From Dolomedes plantarius (Eukaryota; Arthropoda; Arachnida; Araneae; Dolomedidae): DNA of 64,000 bases. Both the position numbers and the translations under genes were made by a program. The notes below the pieces were generated by a model, which did no database searches, was not told where the DNA came from, and worked only from the letters and a program-made list of their open reading frames with translations. Shown here piece by piece: positions 54,327-64,000 of this stretch (positions are counted from its first letter, which is position 1; every line of letters begins with the position of its first letter). The stretch is from the NCBI GenBank assembly GCA_907164885.2, contig OU015490.1:13459466-13523465 (forward strand), in the 5' to 3' direction.

Positions 54327-55610
54327 CAGTGGCGGACCAAGGTGGGGGCGTCCCGCCCCGGGCCCCAGTTACTGAAGGGGCCCCACGACAGGGGCCTTTT
54401 TTAATTGAATGATAACTTTATTGCAAAAAAATTACTAATATTTTAAATTTTTTTTAATCAGACGAGAACGTTGTTTTTAGAAAACATTACGGTTGTGCAT
54501 ATATATAAAGTGAAAGGTCATCAACCTCATTGGCCTGCGAATCCCTCTTTTCCTCTTTCGAACCTCGGATAAGTGACACCTTGGCTCGCGTAAATGAGGG
54601 ATAGTGTAGATAGGTCAACCGCGGGTAAGCAAAACCGCGTAAGACGAGGAATTACTGTAGGTTTGAGGGGATCAGCAAGGTAGTGAGGGAATCATGCTGT
54701 GCACTTCTGCCTTTACTTTATACTGCCTGTGCACTCTTGCCGTATAGCTATACTACTTCTTTACTTTATCATCTTCTCTCTCTCTCTTGCTCAGGTACTC
54801 CGAGTAGGACACCTTCTAAATGTTTGGCCTATAGATATTCAATATATTAAAAGCGATATTATACTGTACTTATTATTTTCATAAATACTGTCATGAACCG
54901 TATAATACAACCTAGTGGGGCTAAAAAGTAGAAATTGAAAAAAAAACAGAAGAAATAAGAACAGAGCTGATCTCAGTATCAATTTTAAAGTTCGTCCAAC
55001 AACAACAACCTTCCACTTTCAAAAGCAAAGAAGAGCCCACTAGTTCTGGAGTTGGCTTAGAGGAATTAGAATCTGTTGTGGAATCACTGCCGCCTTAAAC
55101 ACAGGAAGAAAGTTTCAAGATAAGTCAGCAAAACTTAGGGAGCTCTCTTCCTCTTCGAGTTAGTGTCAATAAATATGTAGGCCTAGACGGTTACTGAACA
55201 TTACCTCAAAAAGTATGTGAAGCAGAAGAGCCTGATATTGAAATTTCAGACGAAATAAGTAAAGTTCCTCTTTTTTGTGATGTAGGTAACTGGCCAACAC
55301 CCCTATCGGATGGTATGAAAACCGATTTTTTTTAAAACGAGGCAGTGAGTTTTTCCGGCATGGGACAGTCACTCACTCAATTTGTGTGGGGTGCACGCTT
55401 TTAGTTGCACTCCAACCAGTGTGACATTTTTCGGCACGCTGGAAAACTTTTACAACTTCTTCTCGGGCTCAACTCCCAGACGGGAAATTTTGACTGCCGT
55501 TGTGGGAGTAGTATTTAAAAGGCTGTCCGATACAAGGTGGGGTGCATAGCAAGTAGCTGTGAAACCAGTAATGAAAAATTGATCGGTGCAGTCGAGCCTG
55601 AAAACCTACA
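54327..55610 (+). pseudogene. hAT-type transposon relic (ZMYM1-like transposase)
   Basis: Starts with the hAT-like terminus CAGTGGCGGACCAAGG at 54327. The translated pieces PLFCDVGNWPTPLSDGMKTD (zf-TTF region) and then FFGTLENFYNFFSGSTPRRE and VVFKRLSDTRWGA resemble the DUF4371/zinc-finger-MYM-type-1 family of hAT-derived proteins. Preceding pieces include IEKKTEELRTELISVSI and TSSGVGLEELESVVESLPP. Stops and frameshifts are frequent and the C-terminal dimerisation domain is absent. A segment within it (about 54560-54660) ends TACTGTA and may be another small insertion. The family is recalled, not searched. Confidence 0.7.
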
Positions 55611-55630
55611 TACAATCCTAGACACAAATA

Positions 55631-56553
55631 CAGTAGAGAGTCAATAATCCGGACTAAATGGGGCATGACCCTTCAGGATAATTTATCCGGATTTTGAAAC
55701 TCCAAAGTGAACTTGATAGCTACATTTCAGTAAATTCGATATAAAAATCTTAGTATAGTTTACAATTACTGTTTTATGGAAAAACTAAAAACCAATAAAA
55801 GCTTTACTAGCAAGTACCTACAAAATATGCCTACAGTACTGTTTTTAAATCAAAGAATTGAATATTAATGGAAACTGTAAAAATCAGGGAGGTTGTTACG
55901 CCATACCTGTATTTTTGCACAAAAGCACAGCACGCAACTCAGTGCACGCAGACGAACTTTACAACACTGAATCTTGCTGTTGCTTCGATTGCTGCTTATG
56001 GCCATTGGAGATAAGGCGAGGTTAATGACCAATGTTTCAAATCACCTCTGCCACATGAACTTGGCCCAGACCTCTTCCTCCATCATATCGTACTTGCAGA
56101 TGTTCACGCAATGGCCAAGTGCATATTATCTAACCATCCTCTGAAGAAACCACTCATTTCGGACTTTAACTGTCTCTGAACAATCGCCTCGACAGTAGCT
56201 AGATTAAGAACTAATCACTTTAAGGGTATGGAAATCCACCTTTATCAACTGCAGAAATTGTCCAGAGGCCCAGATTTCATCAGAACATATCTTTGTCTGC
56301 TCAGCCATTGTGGCTGCTATTTTCAAACTCGTTTTGTCGTCGCAGGAGCTTCTCTATAGCCCACAGGCACCTTATCTGGCAGCTGTTATTATCCAGGCTT
56401 TCGGTTCTATCTAGACTTTTCTTTTGCTGTATTCGTAGACACGACAACAACAACAACAACAACACCTCTGCCACATTCTTTTTTAATCTGGCTAGGCAGT
56501 CCAGATTTTGAAGCTTCGGATTATTGGCGTCTGGACTATTGAAGCTCTACTGT
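55631..56553. mobile_element. Tigger/pogo-like non-autonomous element
   Basis: TA at 55629-55630 and 56554-56555. The left end CAGTAGAGAGTCAATAATCC mirrors the right end GGACTATTGAAGCTCTACTG in its outer ~20 bases, with a few mismatches. The first and last six bases (CAGTAG) are those of Tigger/pogo elements. It is interrupted by a tailed insertion at 56057-56462. Confidence 0.75.
56057..56462 (+). mobile_element. Retroposed insertion with (CAA)n tail and 14-bp target duplication
   Basis: CACCTCTGCCACAT occurs at 56043-56056 and again at 56463-56476, exactly bounding a 406-bp sequence that ends in (ACAACA)n (about 56444-56462). This is the signature of L1/RTE-type target-primed insertion. 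The inserted sequence has no recognisable tRNA head or ORF, so its source is unknown. Confidence 0.7.
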
Positions 56554-56708
56554 AGAACATTAAAAATTTAATGTTAGTAAGACATTTCCAAACCCTTCAT
56601 CAACATTATCTGAACCGATTAAAAATGGCAATAAACAACACACCCCGTCCAAGATATGTATTTCTATCTTTGTTTTAAGGGACAATTCCAAATTGCAAGT
56701 GGTTAATA

Positions 56709-57395
56709 CGAGGGCTGTAAATAAAGTAGTGGCAACGTATCCCATAAAGTCGTAAAACATCGGACATGCGTAAACAGGATATCGGAGGAGGGAGATGGAG
56801 CTGTTGTCGATGTGTAGAGTACATAAAACCGTCGATCCAGTAGAAGGGGTAGTTGCTGCGTGACGTTGAAGTGGGCAGTGTCGTTTCTACAGCTCTAAAT
56901 CATATTTACAAAAAGTGATCATCGATCGGGGATTGAAATCGAGGCTTCCCGTGGCTACAGCACCCTCTGCACCCGGCTATACGGCACAAACGTCCACGTT
57001 TATTGCGGGACAATCTCCCTATCGTGTTGCCTAACAATGCTCGTTGTCATGTTGCACGAGCTGTAAATGATCTTTTGCGACGGTGGTCTTGGGAAGTGTT
57101 AAAATACCCTCCGTACTCACCTGGCATGAGTCCTTGTGACTACGACCTATTTCCTAAGTTGAAAGAACCCCTTCGAGGCATCCGATTTCTTAACAGTGAT
57201 TCGAGCATTAGGGCGCTCCGTCGCTGACACCAACACACAACACCTTGCCAATGGTATCCTACGGCTTCCTGACATCTGACAAAAGGTACAAGACTTTGCT
57301 GGTGATTATATTGAAGTAATGTAATGTAATTTTGCTTTTACGTTCATTAAAAAATGTTTTCCGGGTGTGTTGCATTACATTATTTAAAACCCTCG
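56709..57395 (+). mobile_element. Internally deleted mariner transposon
   Basis: TA at 56707-56708 and 57396-57397. Termini CGAGGGCTGTAAATAAAGTA and (read inward) CGAGGGTTTTAAATAATGTA are 17/20 identical. It carries only the C-terminal part of the transposase. Confidence 0.88.
57003..57310 (+). pseudogene. Mariner transposase C-terminal fragment
   Basis: RDNLPIVLPNNARCHVARAV matches the second-Asp motif (usual HDNARPHVA), but the Asp is Asn here (PNNAR). PPYSPGMSPCDYDLFPKLKE matches the third-Asp (DD34D) region YSPDMSPCDYDLF, with the Asp before MS changed to Gly. It then frays after SIRALRR, although DNA up to about 57310 still resembles the C-terminus. The N-terminal HTH and first Asp are deleted. 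Confidence 0.88.
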
Positions 57396-57397
57396 TA

Positions 57398-58147
57398 TCT
57401 AGGTTTAAATGACATAAGTATTAACCCTAACAGAATAGAATAGGCAGCCATTGAAAAGAGGCATTTAAATATCGTAGAAGTAAAATAATGTACATAGAAT
57501 GAATTGCATTTTAGAAAAGAAAACTTCATTACATATGTTTCCATAACGTTGATTCTTTTAAACTCCAAAAATAAATAGCTTTCTTAAACAATATTTCCTT
57601 GTCACAAGTACAAAATTTTTCCGAAAAACTCCGACGCATATTCCAAGAAAGCTTCACATATACTGTTAAAGAATTTCAAATAACGGCTGGCAATAACCTA
57701 AGTAATGAGTTTTGTTGCTTTCACAGAGATCATTAGATAAAAATTGATTCATTAAACGCGGCGACATTTAACGATAAGTCGTTCAGAAAAGAAGTATGTG
57801 AAAGTGGATTACAGCAGATAAGAAAGCATTTAGATAAATTTTAAAGACGTGGTACAATATTTCAAAGTTTATTTTTATCACTACCTAGGAGGAAAGGATA
57901 AAATGATCCCTCTTGCTTTTGAAACCAGGGGAGATAAAAACTGATCTCCTCAGAAGGTTAAGCGATACACTGTGAGTTTTAATGCATGTTAATCATGCAA
58001 TATGTAGCACGTGTAGTTTTTGCCTTTGCAAATTCATTAATCCTTAGCGATCAATAGTAAATCAAAATTTACAAAACGGGAGTTTTTTTCGTACAGAATT
58101 AATTCTGTAAGTGAGAGTCCCCATCATAAAAAGGAATATATAAAATC
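57398..58147. other. Non-coding stretch
   Basis: Nothing recognised. Confidence 0.35.
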
Positions 58148-58881
58148 CTAGCTGAATACCCGTGCTTCGCTACGGAGTACATTCAAATTAAATACAACGG
58201 TCAATGTATGCAATTAATGCAAAAAAATATATACATTTATAAAAAAATCGTAACGGATATTTTTATAAACAAAATAATGTAGAAGGAAATATTCAAATTA
58301 AATACAACGGTCAATGTATGCAATTAATTTGTATGTTTAATATCCATAAAACATACTAAGAGTAATTTGAATTACATTCTTTAAAAAAGTTCCATCTAAA
58401 GCAGTCTAGTGGTTAAATTTGATCTTTTACCGTATTGCAATATTTTTTGTCAATTTATTTCATTGTTATGCACGTGACGCAAAATTAATTTAAAGTATCA
58501 CAAAAAGGAAAGAAACCCCGTGGTCATTTAATAAATTTTAAATTCTAAAAATTAATCTTTAAAAATTCACCCAAAATCAGAAAATGGAGGTAAATATTCG
58601 ATAAAGATTTCATTTTAAAGAACTTTTTATGATCTTTCTCGCGATATAAATTTTATAACCCTCAGATTATTATTTTAAATGCAAAATTTTAAAAAATTTA
58701 CAAAAACAGCTTTTAAAGAAATCTAAGAAGAATTTTTGAAGAATCATTCTTAGTCCACCCCTACACTATAAGAAGAATCGCCACGGAAAAATTCAGCCCT
58801 TTAGATCCAGCGGTTTGGTCTGTGCGTTATCTGTCAGTCAGTCAGTCAGTTGCGGAACTGTTATATACTCGTATATATAGA
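58148..58881 (-). mobile_element. Helitron-like non-autonomous element, copy 3
   Basis: Minus strand: A|TCTATATATACGAG at 58881 and GGGTATTCAGCTAG at 58148. The CCGTAGCGAAGCACGG hairpin lies just before the end (CCGT/ACGG stem with an inner GC-GAA-GC). The base after CTAG is G rather than the canonical T. It shares most of its length with copy 2 and carries an internal partial repeat (ATTCAAATTAAATACAACGG at 58183 and again at 58293). Confidence 0.7.
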
Positions 58882-60086
58882 TAAAATGAATATTAAGTGA
58901 TAAGAAAAGACGTCACAAGCCAAAGATTTACAAATTTAAAAAATAATCTAAGAGAAATTTTTAGTTGAGAAACAAATTTAATCAAAAAAAGTGTTTTTTA
59001 TTAAAAAAAATTAACTTATTTCTTCGTTGCCGGATGAAACAGCAGCCGTTTCATCCGAAAACTTCATGCAGGAAGGAGGGGATATACTAAGGCGGGGACT
59101 TACTTGTTACAAAACATTAATGAAATGTAGCATTCAGTAGTGAGTGCCTGATATCGAGCCTCCCAAGTCAAGCAATCGTAATACCATACATCGGTTTTTT
59201 CGCGAATCCCTTTGATCGTTTTCTTTGCAAGTCAGTTTAGGTCACACTCAACTGATTGAAGTGGAGCATCTATTGAGCCGAGCATTCAAAATGAGCATTG
59301 GCAAAGCAACGTGGGTTCATTTGTAATCTAATGCTTGCTACAAGCATTACATTCCAACGAGGTCAGTCGCTGCCTTTAGGAAGTTTCGTTGCCTCTTTTT
59401 TCCCGAAGGAAGCCTCGAATATCAATTTCTTAGTTGACGCATGCATATTTTTGCTTATAATACCTCTACAGCAAGCAGAAGTATTTTTCATTTCTCGAGA
59501 AAATTTTCTAAATCATTCAAAGCCAAAATCTAGGGATTCAAAGATAGCTTTAGCTTTTTACATGTATATATATATATATATAAATTTAACAGAGCTAGAT
59601 AATTATAAGAAAAATGTAGACAAAAACAATACAGAAATCAAGCACTCAGGGCTCCACGCACCAGAGGCAAAATTCTGTAATAGAGCCGGAACTAAACCAG
59701 AAGTACGAGGTAACCGACAGGTCTCGTCATCAGGGAGCCTAACCAAATCAGTTACCTCAAGGGGAACTTTCTGAATAGGATGCAGGTTTGATAACCAAAA
59801 AACATCCCAAGGCCCCGAGTTCCCCAATGAACAGTTTCTATTGACCACATCTGAAGTTTTGGTCAATAGAAAGTGAAAAGACACAGACAACTTACAGTAA
59901 GGGCTCAAAGCACCATACATGCAAGTACACATACAATCCTAATGAAAAGACACAGATGCATACATACCCTAATTCAGCCCAATTTTTTCCCTAGTAATTA
60001 CGTCACTGTGGCAAAACCACAGCGCTACACCCCATTGAAGTTTAAAAATCTGAAGTTTAAAAATCCAGGTTAGCGTTTCTGGTTTC

Positions 60087-60090
<4 letters not shown>
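58882..60090. other. Non-coding stretch with two small hairpins
   Basis: CGGATGAAAC-AGCAGCC-GTTTCATCCG (about 59032-59058) and TTTCTATTGACC / GGTCAATAGAAA (about 59835-59873) are inverted pairs. The 158-codon frame at 59298-59774 contains a microsatellite and has no family resemblance. Confidence 0.4.
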
Positions 60091-60129
<39 letters not shown>

Positions 60130-60136
60130 GTGTGTG
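60091..60136. repeat. (AT)n microsatellite
   Basis: (AT)n of about 38 bases followed by a short GTGTGT run. Confidence 0.95.
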
Positions 60137-61363
60137 TAATAATAAGTTCCACCTTTATTAATTGATGCATATTCTAAATTTTCCCGTTAACGTTTCAAAT
60201 AAAGTATAGCCCCCTATTTCAAATTCTAAAAATAAACGACCTAGCAAACCATATTATCTCTTAAATACACGCTTGCAAAACAGTAAAAGTCATTTTTAAA
60301 ACATGATTCAATATCACGAGTCTACCCCGCACCTTCGGAAATATCCTACGACTTTTGATGCACGACGTCAGATGGTCGCCGAACACAAACTAGAAGTTTT
60401 TGTCAAGGTCATGAACCCTCCATATATAAACCAGAGCAAAGGTTTTCCACGGGCTTTTTCATGACTGTCCTCGTACTTTGCTGATGTCCCGTTCATGTTT
60501 TTTGTCATTTCCGCATTCTTCTTGCCCTGTGTTGCTGTATCTCCGCGCTCCGTCAAACAAGATGTAACGTAGCTAAAACTCACACAGGTCAGGAATTTAC
60601 ATGTATTTTTATGTGTGCAGTAATCTACTGCAAAGCGCTGTCATTGTGTGCCTAGAATAAAGACAGTTCTAAAAATCTATTGAGATTCATTTCGACCCGA
60701 TTACAGATCGCTGCCTACACCTGTCGGGTATTTCATATATATATGTACGTATGTATGTATGGGCTTGTTTCGTTAATTCAAGCAGATCTTGAGTGACTGA
60801 GGCTCGCTGTAACTGACCATTACGTCATTATACTTTCTGTTTGATATCCCGTGCATCCCCTAATCACCATCACCATGCACAATTTGAAATAAATATTCCG
60901 ATTAAAAAAAAACTCGTTAACATAAAAATTCATAAAGCGAGAATTCGTAAATTTAGAACTGCCTGTACATATGTGTGGCTATGCCTTTAAACTTTTTCGA
61001 ATGAATGTCACCATTTTAGAACTACTCTAAGTAGTGCCGCCCTCAAACCGCTATTACAGCTAGACATCCGTTCATTTTTTTCATCCACTCAATAAAGACA
61101 ATATAAAAAGTTTTACATATTTACATAACAGCTCAAATGCCAGATGTCATTGTATTTATACTTTTAATATATGAATGCCCTTAAATTCATGGGTCTGGGG
61201 AAAAGCTCGCGGTCATGTCGTCTGTTCCTCTACACCTCTAACATGGCAACAAATATTTAAAAATTCGATTGCCCGGGCTGGATACAAGCGTGGTATAATC
61301 TGCGGGTATGCGTCTCAAAAATTCACGATTTTCTAGGGAACAAGTAGATTCCAAAACACCTGT
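60137..61363. other. Non-coding stretch with a possible LTR
   Basis: A TATA-like CCATATATAAACC at about 60420 lies 240 bases upstream of AATAAAG at about 60657, followed by GATTCATTTCGACCCGATTACA. That spacing and composition are LTR-like, but no termini or target duplication were fixed. Confidence 0.3.
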
Positions 61364-62064
61364 CCCGCAGAAAATGATCAAAATCTCCAACTATCGATCC
61401 TTAACACCCCCTTAAAAATGTATCAGTAAATAGGCTATAAATATTCTAAATAAAGATACCTACCTTTCTTTTAGATACAAGTGGTTTCCATTTGGCAACC
61501 CTAGAGCAAGAAAATGATTGAAATAACCAACTATCGATCCTTATCACCCCCTTAAAAAAATTATCAGTAAATAGGCTATAAACATTCTAAATCAGGATAC
61601 CTACTTTTCTTTTAGAAACAGGAGGTTCCTATTTGGCAACCCTAGAGCAAGAAAGTGATCATAATATCCAACTATCGATCCTTATCACCCCCTTAAAAAA
61701 TGTATCAGTAAATAGGCTATAAATATTCTAAATCAGGATACCTGCCTTTCTTTTAGAAACAAGTAAATTTTCATTTGGCAACCCTAGAGAAAATGATCGA
61801 AATATCCAACCATCGATCCTTAACACTCCATTAAAACCATTTATCAGTAAATAGGCTATAAATACTCTAAATCAGGATACCTACCTTTCTTTTAGAAACA
61901 AGTAAATTTTCATTTGGCAACCCTAGAGAAAATGATCGAAATATCCAACTATCGAACCTTAACACCCCCTTAAAATATTTATCAGTAAATAGGCTATAAA
62001 TATTCTAAATCAGGACACCTGCCTTTCTTTTAGAAACAAGTATTTTCCACTTGGCAACCCTACG
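61364..62064 (+). repeat. Tandem array, ~140-bp unit, five copies
   Basis: CCAACTATCGATCC (or a one-base variant) starts at 61387, 61527, 61668, 61806 and 61945, giving periods of 140, 141, 138 and 139. Each unit includes CACCCCCTTAAAA, TATCAGTAAATAGGCTATAA, ACCTTTCTTTTAGAAACAAG and TTTGGCAACCCTA. The array ends after the fifth TTGGCAACCCTA. Confidence 0.95.
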
Positions 62065-63077
62065 GCAAGATCTAACGACAGTATGCAAAGTGTGGTGTTG
62101 AAAACAGCGACAAGGGCATCTTAATGTGCATTAGCAGCAGTGTTCCGTGATGTGTAAAACTATCAAAATCCAATAGCGTTTGTTATGAGCAAATAAATGC
62201 AGCAATGTCAATACATTGAAATTCTTTAATTTACTTTCGGTCTTCCATTAAAAGAAACTGCCTTTAAAAAGCATTACGTCTTGAGGCTAAATTCTATCCT
62301 TTAACTTACGTTGTCAAGTTACGTATCATGACAAAAGGTTTCCAAGAAATTTGACGTCGTAAATTGATTTTTCAAAGAAAGAACTTTTTTATCTGTTTAA
62401 ATTTCTATAAAGCACCTGTTAGAGAAACATGTGGGAAAAAACACGAAGTACTTCAAATGCTATGAATAATTCATATTTTCATAACTAATACCGTTTTCTG
62501 AATATTTTCAAATAATCTTAATTTTTGGATAAATATTCATGAGTTTTAAGCTGCCTATTACTTTCGAGAAATCAACTCTTTTCCTTACGCTTTTCGATAA
62601 TTAATAGCGTGCTTGGGTATTCACTACATGTTTTAATTTAATTCTACCGGTTTCTATATTTAAACAAAGTTTAAATTGATATGGAGGCCAAATCCTCTGG
62701 ATTTTTTAAAAAAATATCTGTTTCAAGCATAAGCTTAAAAGCTTTCCAAAGGAAAAACAATTGCCATTTTTGTAGGTTAATGCAAATTTACAGAAAAGTC
62801 AGTTTGTCTGATTTTTTTCACGATTATTTTTTACAGGCTTCAATTTTTACTCGCGTATTTAGCGTAAGTTTAGTCACAATTAACTTTTAGTGAAGTCATA
62901 CCGTCTTTAAAGCATTCTTTTAAAAAATTCACTTGTTAAAATGTTTATGACACACATAATTCAAACCCTGCAATTAATAGTTCAAAAGAACCTTAGTTTT
63001 TAGTTTTTCCTTCAGAATTAGTTTCATTATAATGTCATACATTTGGCTTTACCTTGCATATTTCACAAGCAAGGCGG
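62065..63077. other. Non-coding stretch
   Basis: No gene or element recognised. Confidence 0.35.
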
Positions 63078-63725
63078 GACCGAGGTAGCTTACAGGTGCG
63101 CGTCGACTTCCGGTGCTTAAGGGGTCAAGGAACCTTCAATCTCATTTTTAAAATTTTCAGTATTTTACTCTTCACATTAAATAATAATTAATATTCTTTT
63201 CTAGTACATTGAGAACACTTAGATTTCTCAAATAAGTATTTCATTAGAAATAAACCTGTTTTTCAAAAAGTTCTTCAAAAATGTTAGAATTTTTCAAAAT
63301 GCTCCCGCGCATTTATTTTCTCCTAATTTCTTTCAAATTTCCCAGCATTGTTTATTGAAGTATTTGCCACAAAACTGTGTGTAATACTGTGTGTAATACT
63401 AAAAAGTAGCACAAATTATTCTCAATTTGTAAATAGAGTTAAAAATTGAAAATTTTAAAATTCGTGTTTTAGGGTCCCTTGTCCACTTAAGGGTGCTCGG
63501 ATCGAATCCCATAGCTTCGTGTCTAGGCCGGATATGGGCACTTTAAATCGGTAGACTGCAAAGTCCCTCTATGAGGTCAGCGGGCGGGGAAGGTAGTCCC
63601 CCCCCCCCAGACGTCACCTCTGGGGGTTCTCAGTCAAAATTCTGGTGGCATCTAGCCAAGTCGGACTACGAACCTTGTGGTGCTATTATAAACCGGAGCC
63701 GCACTTCTCAGCCCACAGCCTATAT
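63078..63725 (+). repeat. tRNA-derived SINE, family 1, copy 4, split by a TTAA element
   Basis: The head GAGGTAGCTTACAGGTGCGC and GTCGACTTCCGGTGC lies left of the insertion. GGTGCTCGGATCGAATCCC (B box) and the body (TCTAGGCCGGATATGGGCAC, TCTATGAGGTCAGCGGGCGG) lie right of it. Joined across one TTAA, the head reads like the corresponding part of the 16.5 kb copy (CGGTGCTGAAGGTGACCGAA). Confidence 0.85.
63117..63490. mobile_element. TTAA-flanked element B, short copy
   Basis: TTAA at 63117-63120 and 63487-63490. Left terminus GGGGTCAAGGAACCTTCAAT; right terminus GGGTCCCTTGTCCAC. The first ~250 bases match the right part of 11112-12393 and the last ~100 bases match its left part, in inverted orientation. 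It is therefore a shorter version of the same element, with the middle missing. Confidence 0.9.
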
Positions 63726-64000
63726 GGACCTGTTCTGGAACTTCCTGCCCGGGGGCATTACGAACAACACAAGCGATGTGCTTTTGAGAAAGAGTTGAAA
63801 TATATTATAAATTTTCAAATTTTCTTTAAAATTTGGGTTTAGTTTAAATCTGTGTCTAATTTAAGTGTACCGAAATCTCGTAACTTTATTTATACAGTCT
63901 TATCAATAAAAACAGTGCTACTTTGCGACTTCGCTAAAAACGTTAGAGCAATATAATAACAAATAACATTTCCATAACAAGCAGCGAGATTGCGGTATCA
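63726..64000. other. Window end, non-coding
   Basis: Nothing recognised. Confidence 0.3.

Noticed and set aside
59298..59774. 158-codon frame, the longest non-element frame near the right end
   Set aside because: It starts from a non-ATG codon, crosses an (AT)n run and shows no domain or family resemblance.
60300..60740. Complete LTR
   Set aside because: Only TATA-like and AATAAA-like motifs were found; termini and target duplication not identified, so left as a note.
61364..62064. CRISPR-like array
   Set aside because: Entire ~140-bp units are conserved without unique spacers, i.e. a satellite-type repeat.

Overview
The window looks like AT-rich, repeat-dense nuclear DNA of an arthropod, most likely an arachnid such as a spider. 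This rests on overall base composition, on the style of the jockey, Tc1, mariner, BEL/Pao and hAT relics, and on tRNA-derived SINEs with (AAC)n tails. I found no convincing host protein-coding gene, rRNA, genuine tRNA gene or CRISPR array. Nearly every supportable feature is a mobile element, a relic of one, or a tandem repeat. The only apparently intact open reading frames are one Tc1-type transposase (28674-29699, minus) and one jockey ORF1 (33430-34998, minus).

Layout. 1-6.6 kb: an interspersed repeat (R1), a piggyBac-like TTAA element, a tRNA-headed SINE, a Helitron-like fragment and two mariner relics on either side of a TTAA element. 6.6-18.2 kb: mostly non-coding AT-rich DNA with a ~95-bp minisatellite, a second R1 copy split by a TTAA element, a degenerate ~250-bp repeat, a 265-bp near-perfect foldback, a mariner 3' end, two SINE copies and another TTAA element. 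18.5-22 kb: a 5'-truncated, mutated jockey retrotransposon. 22-24 kb: a pyrimidine-rich tract. 24-35.2 kb: a decayed BEL/Pao element interrupted by a Tc1 transposon and abutted by a nearly full-length jockey. 35.4-38 kb: a TTAA-flanked transposon with a broken transposase gene, itself split by a jockey that carries a piggyBac-like element. 39.7-45 kb: TTAA, foldback, solo-LTR-like, pogo-like, Helitron-like and hAT fragments. 45.2-45.8 kb: a SINE-like unit whose tRNA-like head is repeated four times. 46-57.4 kb: Tc1, mariner, SINE, hAT and Tigger-like relics among (AT)n microsatellites. 58-64 kb: a third Helitron-like copy, a ~140-bp five-unit tandem array, and a SINE split by a TTAA element.

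The window is best read as nested insertions that give relative ages. A jockey sits in a TTAA transposase gene and itself holds a piggyBac-like MITE. A SINE sits in a mariner pseudogene, a Tc1 sits in BEL gag, and TTAA MITEs sit in a SINE and in R1. The most interesting thread is a set of at least six elements with exact TTAA flanks and termini starting GG. One of them (35436-37958) still carries a recognisable transposase fragment ending in the DPSYGAGM motif. It is therefore the candidate autonomous relative of the small elements at 5.5, 11.1, 17.2, 39.7 and 63.1 kb.
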